From Anaerolineae bacterium (lineage in GTDB: Bacteria; Chloroflexota; Anaerolineae; B4-G1; DUEL01): DNA of 8,183 nt. Positions 1 through 6,254 of this stretch are shown here, in pieces; the stretch's first letter is position 1; each line of letters opens with the position of its first letter. The stretch covers positions 1 to 8,183 of the forward strand of contig JAFGOJ010000141.1 in NCBI GenBank assembly GCA_016926575.1. The letters are read 5' to 3'. A program made the position numbers and the translations under genes. Under the pieces are notes generated by a model, which did not search any database, had not been told where the DNA came from, and worked only from the letters and a program-made list of their open reading frames with translations.

Positions 1-3
1 CTT

Positions 4-53
4 GCAGGGGCTCCGCCCCTGCACCCCGCCGGGGGAACCTGCGGTTCCCCCGG
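4..53. repeat. Two tandem perfect GC hairpins (intergenic palindromes)
   Basis: The first hairpin has an 8-bp stem GCAGGGGC/GCCCCTGC (4-11 with 15-22) and loop TCC. The second has an 11-bp stem (29-39 with 43-53; core GGGGGAACC/GGTTCCCCC) and loop TGC. They are separated by six bases. No T run follows either stem, so they do not match the classic intrinsic terminator form. They resemble the short palindromic intergenic repeats found in many copies in high-GC genomes. They could also lie at the 3' end of an upstream transcript and stabilise or end it. The inverted repeats are directly visible; the role is inference. Confidence 0.75.
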
Positions 54-109
54 ACCCCTTCCGCAAATGGGCCTGGGTCAACGCCTCGGGTGGCCCCTCT
101 TGCTCCCGC

Positions 110-124
110 CGGGTCCGTGACCCG
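110..124. repeat. Small perfect hairpin
   Basis: CGGGTC (110-115) pairs with GACCCG (119-124) around a CGT loop, a 6-bp perfect stem. It is shorter than the other palindromes in the region and may be chance in such GC-rich sequence, but it follows the same stem plus three-base-loop pattern. Confidence 0.45.
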
Positions 125-136
125 CGCCGAGCGGGC

Positions 137-155
137 GTCACGCTGAAAGCGTGAC
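137..155. repeat. Perfect 8-bp hairpin, possible weak terminator
   Basis: GTCACGCT (137-144) pairs with AGCGTGAC (148-155) around a GAA loop. The sequence after it is moderately T-rich (TTACATTTTC, 156-165). This is the nearest thing to an intrinsic terminator in the window, though the T tract is interrupted. It could end transcription entering from the left and so insulate the operon that starts at 400. It could equally be another member of the palindromic repeat set. Confidence 0.5.
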
Positions 156-227
156 TTACATTTTCGCCTATCGGCTGTGAGCGCAGCGATCATGGGCTCT
201 ATTCCCAAAATAGCACTCCCGTGTTCA

Positions 228-275
228 GGGCGGACACAGTCCGCCCCAACGCGCCGCCGGACTGTGGTCCGGCGG
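228..275. repeat. Pair of perfect hairpins that are near inverted copies
   Basis: Hairpin A has an 8-bp stem GGGCGGAC/GTCCGCCC (228-235 with 239-246) and loop ACA. Hairpin B has a 9-bp stem CCGCCGGAC/GTCCGGCGG (254-262 with 267-275) and loop TGTG. The reverse complement of B's core reads CGGACCACAGTCCG, against CGGACACAGTCCG in A, so they differ by one base in this stretch. The two loops are complementary (ACA with TGT). The pair could therefore form either two separate hairpins or one longer A-B helix. No T run follows. Function unknown. Confidence 0.6.
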
Positions 276-307
276 GAACAAGGCCCACAACCAACGAACG
301 CTCGCGA

Positions 308-336
308 TTGACGAGGTATTATAACCCATTAGATAA
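308..336 (+). promoter_or_regulatory. Candidate sigma-70-like promoter for the operon
   Basis: TTGACG at 308-313 is a five-of-six match to a -35 box. Sixteen bases later TAGATA (330-335) is a weak -10 candidate. A better -10 match, TATAAC (320-325), lies too close to that -35 and has no good -35 of its own. The stretch is the most A/T-rich in the left part of the window and lies about 65-90 bases before the first gene, which is a sensible place for a promoter. Only sequence resemblance supports this. Confidence 0.35.
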
Positions 337-344
337 AAGGAGAA

Positions 345-354
345 AAGGAGGTGA
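345..354 (+). promoter_or_regulatory. Perfect 10-base Shine-Dalgarno-like site without an obvious gene
   Basis: AAGGAGGTGA is fully complementary to the conserved 3' end of bacterial 16S rRNA. The next ATG codons (369 and 377) open only short out-of-frame readings that overlap the flavoprotein gene. The GTG at 351 lies inside the site itself. The real first gene has its own site, AAAGGAG (387-393), correctly spaced before the ATG at 400. The extra site might act as a ribosome standby or mRNA-stabilising element, or mark a small leader peptide. It may also be a relic. Confidence 0.45.
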
Positions 355-399
355 CAAACGGAAAGAGTATGCTAAAATGTACCTTGAAAGGAGAGCGCG

Positions 400-1776
400 A
401 TGGAAAAGAAACGCTTCGACGTCGTTATCGTTGGCGCTGGACCGGCCGGCGTCTTTGCAGCATTGGAGCTGAGCCGGGGCGGGCTGGACGTCGCTATCCT
501 GGACAAAGGGCCGGACATCGACCGCCGCCATTGCCCGGCCCGCGAGCCCGGCGGGACGTGCCGCAACTGCCAGCCGTGCGCCATTATGACCGGCTGGGGC
601 GGCGCGGGCGCTTTCTCTGATGGCAAACTAACCCTCTCTCCCGCCGTCGGAGGGCATCTCGCCGAGATACTGGGACACGATAAAGCGGTCGCACTGATCG
701 AAGAGGTGGACGAGACGTACCGCGCGTTCGGTGCGCCCGATCTCATCTACGGTCTGAAGAACGACGCCATCGAGGCGCTGGAGAAAGACGCCGCGAAGGC
801 CGGGCTGCGTTTCATCTCCGTCCCCATCCGCCACATCGGCACCGAGCGCTGCGTCGACACGATGCGCCGCATGCGCGACACGCTGTTGGAGCGCGGGGTG
901 GCCATCCGCACCCGCACGCCGGTCTCCCGCATCCTCGTTCACGACGGGCGCGTGAATGGCGTGGAGACGGGCAACGGCGAGCACATCGAGGCGGGCGCGG
1001 TGATCGTCGCGCCGGGCCGCGAGGGAGCCGCCTGGCTGGAGATGATGGCCCAGGCGCTGGGGATGACCATCGTGCGCAATCCGGTGGACCTGGGCGTGCG
1101 GGTGGAACTGCCCGCGACAGTGTTGGAGCCGATTACCGAGCTGGTCTACGAATCGAAATTCATCTACTACTCGCGCGCCTTCGACGACCGCGTGCGCACG
1201 TTCTGTATGTGCCCTTACGGCGAGGTCAGCACCGAGTTCGCCGGCGACGTAATGACGGTCAACGGGCACTCCTTCGCGCACGTCCACACTTCCAACACCA
1301 ACTTCGCCATCCTGGTCAGCAAGAACTTCACCGAACCGTTCGACGATCCGATCACTTATGGGAAGAGCATCGCCCGGCTGGCGAACTTGCTCAGCGGTGG
1401 CATTATGGTGCAGCGGCTGGGGGACCTGGAGGCGGGGCGACGGTCAACCCCGGAGCGGTTGGCGCGGTCGATTGTCACGCCCACGCTCCACAGCGCGACG
1501 CCGGGAGACTTGAATCTGGTGCTGCCCTACCGCTACGTGGTGGATATCCTCGAGATGCTGCACGCCCTTGACGAGGTTGCGCCGGGGGTGGCTTCGCGCC
1601 ACACGCTGCTCTACGGCGTCGAGGTCAAGTTCTACTCCAGCCGCCTCAAGCTGACCCCCGGTCTGAAGAGCGAGGTGGAGAATCTCTACGCCTGCGGCGA
1701 CGGGGCCGGGGTGACGCGTGGGCTGATTCAGGCATCTGCCTCTGGCATCGTCGCCGCGCGGGCGATTCTGGGCTAA
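400..1776 (+). CDS. FAD-dependent dehydrogenase, COG2509 type
   Basis: The product is a 458-residue flavoprotein of the uncharacterised FAD-dependent dehydrogenase family (COG2509). An N-terminal Rossmann motif GAGPAG (residues 12-17) with the acidic strand end ILDKG (33-37) binds FAD. The C-terminal LYACGDGAG segment, followed by a helix, is the second FAD contact. Between them lies the family signature GWGGAGAFSDGK (about 65-76), preceded by four cysteines at 45, 54, 57 and 60 (C-x8-C-x2-C-x2-C) that could hold a metal or Fe-S centre. No signal peptide or membrane span is seen, so it should be cytoplasmic. Length is normal for the family. The start is set by AAAGGAG six bases upstream. The stop overlaps the next start (TAATG), implying co-translation with the succinate dehydrogenase-type flavoprotein. 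Substrate and electron acceptor are unknown for the family. A role in feeding electrons to its neighbour is only a suggestion from gene order. Confidence 0.9.
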   Translation: MEKKRFDVVIVGAGPAGVFAALELSRGGLDVAILDKGPDIDRRHCPAREPGGTCRNCQPCAIMTGWGGAGAFSDGKLTLSPAVGGHLAEILGHDKAVALIEEVDETYRAFGAPDLIYGLKNDAIEALEKDAAKAGLRFISVPIRHIGTERCVDTMRRMRDTLLERGVAIRTRTPVSRILVHDGRVNGVETGNGEHIEAGAVIVAPGREGAAWLEMMAQALGMTIVRNPVDLGVRVELPATVLEPITELVYESKFIYYSRAFDDRVRTFCMCPYGEVSTEFAGDVMTVNGHSFAHVHTSNTNFAILVSKNFTEPFDDPITYGKSIARLANLLSGGIMVQRLGDLEAGRRSTPERLARSIVTPTLHSATPGDLNLVLPYRYVVDILEMLHALDEVAPGVASRHTLLYGVEVKFYSSRLKLTPGLKSEVENLYACGDGAGVTRGLIQASASGIVAARAILG

Positions 1777-3500
1777 TGGCATCTCGACACCCACACTACC
1801 AGGTCCTCGTCGTCGGCGGGGGGTTGGGCGGACTGCGCGCAGCGGTCGAAGCACACGCTGCCGGGCGCAGCACGGCCGTGCTCTCCAAAGTCTACCCGGT
1901 GCGCTCCCACTCCGGCGCGGCTCAGGGCGGCATCAATGCCGCGCTGGGCAACCACCCCCAGGGCCACGACGACTCCTGGGAGCGCCACGCCTTCGACACG
2001 ATCAAAGGCTCCGACTACCTGGCCGACCAGCCACGGGCGGAGATTCTGGCCCGCGACGCGCCGGAGCGCGTGTTGGAGATGGAACACTGGGGCGTCTACT
2101 TCAGCCGATTCCCCGACGGACGCATCGCCCAGCGGCCCTTCGGCGGGGCCGGGTTCCCGCGCACCTGCTACGCCGCCGACCGCACCGGTCACCATCTGCT
2201 GCACACGCTGTGGGAGCAGTGCCTCAAGCGCGACATCCCCTTCTACAACGAGTGGCTGATGACGCGCCTGGTGACCGACGACGACCGCGTCTGCGGCGTC
2301 GTGGCCCTGCACATCCCCAGCGGCGAACTGCGCCCGTTCTCCGCCGACGCCGTCATCGTCGCCGGGGGCGGGCACGGCCGCATCTACGCCAAATCCACCA
2401 ACGCCTACATCAACACCGGCAGCGCCACCGCCGCGGCCTACGCAGCGGGAGCACCGTTGGAAGACATGGAATTCGTCCAGTTTCACCCCACCACCCTCTA
2501 CGGCACCAACATCCTCATCTCCGAGGGCGTGCGCGGCGAGGGGGGCTACCTGCTCAACGTCGAGGGCGAGCGGTTCATGGAACGCTACGCGCCGCAGGTG
2601 ATGGAGCTGGCCCCGCGCGACATCGTGGCGCGGGCGATTCAGACCGAGATCGATGCCGGACGCGGTTTCAGCGACCGTGAAGGCAACGGCTATGTCCACC
2701 TCGACGTGCGCCACCTGGGGGCGGATCTGATCACGACGCGCCTGCCGGGCATCCGCCAGATCGCGCTGGACTTCGCCGGGGTCGACCCCATCGACGCGCC
2801 GATCCCCGTCCAGCCGGGCCAGCACTACTCGATGGGGGGGCTGGCCTGTGACGAGAACGGTGCGACCCCATTGACGGGTCTGTTCGCGGTGGGGGAGTGT
2901 TCCTGCATCAGCGTCCACGGGGCGAACCGGCTGGGCGGCAACTCGCTGCTGGAGACGCTGGTCTTCGGGCAGCGGGCCGGCGAGCGGGCCGCGGCGCTGG
3001 TCGGAGACGGCGGCTCGGCACGGCGCGAGGTCGCGCTGGCGCAGGCGCTGCGCGAGGAGACAGGCCGCCTGGAGGCACTCGCAGCGCGCCGCAGCGGCGC
3101 GCGACAGGCCGCCATCCGCCGCCGCCTGCACGTCTTGATGACCGAGAAGGTGGGCATCTTCCGCGAGGCACAGCCCCTTTCCGAAGCCGTGGCCGAGATT
3201 GCCGAGCTGAAGGCGCACTACCGGCACGTCATGTTGGACCATCGGGGCAGCAGCTTCAATTACGACCTGGTGGATACCCTGGAGCTGGGCGGTATGCTGG
3301 AGCTGGCCGAGGCGACTGCGCTGACCGCGCTGCAGCGCACGGAGTGCCGCGGTTCGCATTGGCGGGTCGACCACCCCGGGCGCAACGACGACGCCTGGCT
3401 GAAGCACAGCGTGGCGACATACGCCCCCGACGGGGCGCCGCACGTGACGTATGCGGACGTCATCATCACGCGCTACCCGCCGATGGCGCGAAGCTATTGA
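1776..3500 (+). CDS. sdhA: Succinate dehydrogenase / fumarate reductase flavoprotein subunit
   Basis: This 574-residue protein interconverts succinate and fumarate at a covalently bound FAD. The Rossmann motif GGGLGG is at 14-19. His45 in RSHSG is the expected covalent FAD attachment site, followed by AAQGGINAALGN. Expected dicarboxylate-site and proton-path residues are present: His237 (HPTT), Arg253 (GVRGEGG), Arg281 (APRD), His350 (HYSMGG) and Arg385 (GANRLGGNS). The C-terminal flavoprotein domain (about 447-574) ends with the usual RGSHWR-x-DHP segment. Length is normal, with no signal peptide or Tat motif, so it faces the cytoplasm. The ATG overlaps the previous stop by one base and has no clear ribosome site of its own, so it probably relies on coupling. 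The partner iron-sulfur subunit is not adjacent: a sensor kinase gene lies between. No membrane anchor gene is nearby. Sequence alone does not decide between succinate dehydrogenase and fumarate reductase (frdA) direction. Confidence 0.95.
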   Translation: MASRHPHYQVLVVGGGLGGLRAAVEAHAAGRSTAVLSKVYPVRSHSGAAQGGINAALGNHPQGHDDSWERHAFDTIKGSDYLADQPRAEILARDAPERVLEMEHWGVYFSRFPDGRIAQRPFGGAGFPRTCYAADRTGHHLLHTLWEQCLKRDIPFYNEWLMTRLVTDDDRVCGVVALHIPSGELRPFSADAVIVAGGGHGRIYAKSTNAYINTGSATAAAYAAGAPLEDMEFVQFHPTTLYGTNILISEGVRGEGGYLLNVEGERFMERYAPQVMELAPRDIVARAIQTEIDAGRGFSDREGNGYVHLDVRHLGADLITTRLPGIRQIALDFAGVDPIDAPIPVQPGQHYSMGGLACDENGATPLTGLFAVGECSCISVHGANRLGGNSLLETLVFGQRAGERAAALVGDGGSARREVALAQALREETGRLEALAARRSGARQAAIRRRLHVLMTEKVGIFREAQPLSEAVAEIAELKAHYRHVMLDHRGSSFNYDLVDTLELGGMLELAEATALTALQRTECRGSHWRVDHPGRNDDAWLKHSVATYAPDGAPHVTYADVIITRYPPMARSY

Positions 3501-3533
3501 CCATCAGCCGCCAGGAAGGAAAGATTTGGGAAC

Positions 3534-3549
3534 AGGACCTTCAAGAATG
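3534..3549 (+). promoter_or_regulatory. Ribosome binding site deciding the kinase start
   Basis: AGGA (3534-3537) lies nine bases before the ATG at 3547, which begins right at the first PAS domain. A stronger site, AGGAAGGA (3513-3520), lies five bases before an in-frame TTG at 3526 and would add seven residues. The in-frame ATG at 3451 is inside the flavoprotein gene, has no such site and would add a Ser/Arg-rich tail with no domain match. The ATG at 3547 is preferred; the TTG is a real alternative. Confidence 0.55.
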
Positions 3550-5538
3550 ACAACAGACAACATACAATTATATCGCTCCATCTTCGAGCATTCGAGGGAC
3601 GCCATCATCATCACATCCCCCACCGGTGAGGTCATAGCCTGTAACCGGGCCGCGGCCGCTATGTTCGGTTACAACAACGCGGAAGAGATGCGGGGAGTGA
3701 AAGCCCTCCAACATTACGTCTCCTTGAAAGACCGGGAAACGTTTCTCGCTCAGTTGGAAGAGCGCGGTTCGATCGACCTCGACCTCACCTGGCTCAAACG
3801 CAAAGATGGGACGCAGTTCCTGTCCGCCAGTTCGTCGGTGATGATGGCGCCGACGGAAGACAGTCCGGCATGCATCCTCAATATACTCCGCAACGTTACG
3901 GAGTTTGTGCGGATCCAGGAAGCACTCCAGGAGAGCGAAAGGAAGTATCGCGCGACGCTAGACGCCATGGGCGACATGATCCACGTCGTGGATAGAGACT
4001 TTCGGATCACACTGTCCAATACAGCGTGGAAAGACTTGGAACAGCGATTGGGAATGGAGAGGCATACTACCGGGAGAAGTCTGTTCGAAATACAAAGCTT
4101 CTTGCCCGATACCGTGCGCCAGGAGTACGAACGCGTGCTCGAAACCCGGAAGACGCTGATCACCGAAGAATGCGTCAACATTCTGGGCGAAGAATACACC
4201 ACCGAAACGCGCAAGATTCCCATCGTCGAGAATGGTGACGTGACCGAAATCGTCACGGTCATACGAGATATCACCGCACAGAAACAGGTCGAAGAGGCTC
4301 TGCGGGAAAGCGAAGAGTATCTGCGACTGCTGCTGGAAAACTCGGAAGATATCATTGTCATTCAAGATGAAACGGGCAAATATCTGTACTACAACGGTCC
4401 CCAAAAGTACAGATTGGCCAAGGACGACGTCATCGGCAAAACGCCTTTCGACTTCTGGGAACCGGCTAAAGCGGCGGATATGGTAGCTACCATCAAGAAA
4501 GTGTTCAAGTCTGGACGCGGTATCACCAAAGAGGTCTCCGTCGTGTGGCGGGGCCAGCCGCTATGGTTCCACGATTCCATCCAACCCGTCCGAGATGCAG
4601 ACGGGACGATCGTGGCGGTGGGGATCATTTCGCACAACATCACCGAGCGCCGGCAGATGGAAGCCCAGCTTCAAAAGTATATCCAGCACCTGGAGCAGAT
4701 GGTCGAAGATAAGCTGCGCCAGTTGGAATTGGAGCACGTCAAGGCGATCCACGCCAGCAGACTGGCCGCCCTGGGCGCGCTGACGTCCAGCGTGGCCCAC
4801 GAACTAAAGCAGCCCCTCTCCACGATCCTGTTGGACGTCGAAAACCTGAATCGCGTCATCGACGCCGCCGACATCGTCCCCAAAACCCCGCATGCGTTCG
4901 ATCCCTCCGTCTTGGCCAAGGCCGGTGCCAATCTGATGCAAGAAACCGAGCGCTGCCTGGCCATCATCAACCACATGCGCTCGTTCAGCCGGGTGTCGCA
5001 GGGCAAGGCCATCAGCGTCGATTTGAACCAGGTCGTCAAAGACAGCTTCTTCCTCACCCAGGAACGACTCAAGCAACAAAACGTCGTGGTCGATCTGGAC
5101 CTCGCGCCCGACCTGCCCCGTATCGCCGCGGACCCCCTGCGCCTGGAGCAGGTGATTTTGAACCTGGTCAGCAACGCCGCCTTTGCCATGGCCGAGATGG
5201 AGCGCCGCGTCAAGACCGGCGAAGTCGACCATCCCCACTACGTGCCGCGCCTGAGCATCGCCACCTTCGCCCGCAGCCGCACCGTCGTCGCTCACGTGAA
5301 AGACAATGGCTGCGGCATCGAAGAAACCGACCAAGAACACATCTTCGAGCCCTTCTTCACCACGCGCGAAGCCGGGCTTGGAACCGGCCTAGGCCTCTCC
5401 ACCAGCTTCGACATCGTCACCAGCTACGATGGGGAAATAACTTTCGAAAGCACGCGCAATCAAGGCACCAAGTTCACGCTCCGATTCCCAATCCTAGACG
5501 CTCAACCCCGCCAATCGACGCGGAGAAAGCTCAAATGA
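3547..5538 (+). CDS. Soluble triple-PAS sensor histidine kinase
   Basis: This 663-residue kinase has three PAS sensor domains in series (about residues 6-122, 130-245 and 253-368), the last two ending in the usual DITxxK and NITERR linkers. A coiled coil (about 366-402) leads to a HisKA dimerisation domain with phospho-acceptor His418 in the H box VAHELKQP. The ATPase domain shows the N box around Asn543, G1 box DNGCGI (586-591), F box FEPFFTTR (600-607) and G2 box GLGTGLGL (610-617). The core resembles the NtrB-like group. No transmembrane segment is seen, so it senses something inside the cell; PAS domains commonly detect redox state, oxygen or small ligands, but no heme or flavin motif is obvious. 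It has no receiver domain and no response regulator gene is nearby. It sits between the flavoprotein and iron-sulfur subunit genes, and its stop overlaps the iron-sulfur start as ATGA. Its PAS part uses A/T-ending codons (ATA, TTA, TAT early on) far more than its neighbours, hinting at separate origin. Confidence 0.93.
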   Translation: MTTDNIQLYRSIFEHSRDAIIITSPTGEVIACNRAAAAMFGYNNAEEMRGVKALQHYVSLKDRETFLAQLEERGSIDLDLTWLKRKDGTQFLSASSSVMMAPTEDSPACILNILRNVTEFVRIQEALQESERKYRATLDAMGDMIHVVDRDFRITLSNTAWKDLEQRLGMERHTTGRSLFEIQSFLPDTVRQEYERVLETRKTLITEECVNILGEEYTTETRKIPIVENGDVTEIVTVIRDITAQKQVEEALRESEEYLRLLLENSEDIIVIQDETGKYLYYNGPQKYRLAKDDVIGKTPFDFWEPAKAADMVATIKKVFKSGRGITKEVSVVWRGQPLWFHDSIQPVRDADGTIVAVGIISHNITERRQMEAQLQKYIQHLEQMVEDKLRQLELEHVKAIHASRLAALGALTSSVAHELKQPLSTILLDVENLNRVIDAADIVPKTPHAFDPSVLAKAGANLMQETERCLAIINHMRSFSRVSQGKAISVDLNQVVKDSFFLTQERLKQQNVVVDLDLAPDLPRIAADPLRLEQVILNLVSNAAFAMAEMERRVKTGEVDHPHYVPRLSIATFARSRTVVAHVKDNGCGIEETDQEHIFEPFFTTREAGLGTGLGLSTSFDIVTSYDGEITFESTRNQGTKFTLRFPILDAQPRQSTRRKLK

Positions 5539-6254
5539 ATGCTCGCTACACGTTCAACGTCTCCCGTTTTGACCCCACGACAGGCGACCCGCCGCGCTAC
5601 CAGGCCTACGCCGTCGACGTGCCTCAAGGGATGACCGTTCTAGAGGCCCTGCTGCGCATCCAGGCGGAGCAAGACGGCAGCCTGGCTTTCCGCTACGCCT
5701 GCCGCGGCGCGGTGTGCGGCTCGTGTGCCATGGTCATCGAAGGGCAAGTGCGCCTCGCCTGCCGCACCCAAGTGCGCAGTCTCGAAGGCAACCGCATCAC
5801 CGTCGACCCGCTGCCCCACCTGCCTCGCATCAAGGACCTGGTGGTCGATATGGACCCCTTCTTCGAAACGCTCCGCGCCATCCAGCCATGGCTCCAACCC
5901 GGGCACTCCGAACCGGAACGCGAACACCAGGTCGACCCCGCCGACTGGAGCGAGGCCGAACCCTACACGAACTGCATCCTGTGCGCATCCTGCCACGGCG
6001 TGTGCCCCGTCGTCGAAAGCGACCCCGCCTACCTTGGACCCGCCGCGCTGGCCAAGCACTACCGCTTCCTGGCCGACGTGCGAGACGTCGCCGACGCCGC
6101 CCGCGTCGCCCTGGTGAACGATGAGCACGGCGTGTGGGGCTGCGATATGGTCTGGAACTGCACCAGGGTCTGCCCCAGGGGCGTCACGCCGACCCAGGGT
6201 ATCGGCAAGACACGCGCCCGCATCCGCCGGGCCGAACGGGCACAACGAGCATGA
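5535..6254 (+). CDS. sdhB: Succinate dehydrogenase / fumarate reductase iron-sulfur subunit
   Basis: This 239-residue protein carries electrons between the flavoprotein and quinone or another partner. Its N-terminal plant-type ferredoxin domain (about 1-105) binds [2Fe-2S] through Cys56, Cys61, Cys64 and Cys76. The C-terminal helical ferredoxin domain has CILCASCHGVCP (147-158) and CDMVWNCTRVCP (203-214). By family spacing Cys147, Cys150, Cys153 and Cys213 hold [4Fe-4S], and Cys157, Cys203 and Cys209 hold [3Fe-4S]. All eleven ligands are present and the length is normal. Two positions that contact quinone in E. coli SdhB, Trp164 and His207, align with Ser162 and Asp204 here, so the quinone site, if any, is different. 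The ATG overlaps the kinase stop (ATGA), with GGAG (5522-5525) nine bases upstream. The stop overlaps the next gene in the same way. It could equally be named frdB. Confidence 0.95.
   Translation: MNARYTFNVSRFDPTTGDPPRYQAYAVDVPQGMTVLEALLRIQAEQDGSLAFRYACRGAVCGSCAMVIEGQVRLACRTQVRSLEGNRITVDPLPHLPRIKDLVVDMDPFFETLRAIQPWLQPGHSEPEREHQVDPADWSEAEPYTNCILCASCHGVCPVVESDPAYLGPAALAKHYRFLADVRDVADAARVALVNDEHGVWGCDMVWNCTRVCPRGVTPTQGIGKTRARIRRAERAQRA

Larger units (their letters stand above)
1..399. other. Non-coding upstream region with hairpin cluster and leader
   Basis: No convincing gene is seen on either strand in these 399 bases; the open frames that cross it run out of frame into the first real gene. 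The left 280 bases hold six perfect short-loop inverted repeats (4-22, 29-53, 110-124, 137-155, 228-246, 254-275), all GC-rich. From about 305 to 399 the base composition becomes richer in A and T. That part carries a promoter-like pair, a perfect Shine-Dalgarno-like 10-mer (345-354) and the working ribosome binding site of the first gene (AAAGGAG, 387-393, six bases before the ATG at 400). The region probably separates an unseen upstream gene from the operon that starts at 400. Confidence 0.7.

Noticed and set aside
221..620. Overlapping + strand open frames beginning at 221 and at 351/369/377
   Set aside because: They run out of frame into the COG2509-type gene, are Arg-rich with no domain, and their possible starts are badly spaced from the 345-354 site.
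1773..3443. 556-codon open frame on the minus strand opposite the succinate dehydrogenase-type flavoprotein
   Set aside because: It mirrors a gene with complete catalytic motifs. High G/C at third positions removes stops from the opposite strand, and the product is a His/Val/Ala/Gly/Gln-rich composition with no recognisable domain.
3451..3546. N-terminal extension of the kinase from the ATG at 3451
   Set aside because: It would overlap the flavoprotein gene by 50 bases and adds 32 residues with no domain; better starts exist at 3547 or possibly 3526.
6134..6250. N-terminal extension of the hydrolase from the ATG at 6134
   Set aside because: It lies wholly inside the iron-sulfur gene and adds 39 residues unlike the fold; the ATGA overlap at 6251 is a better start.
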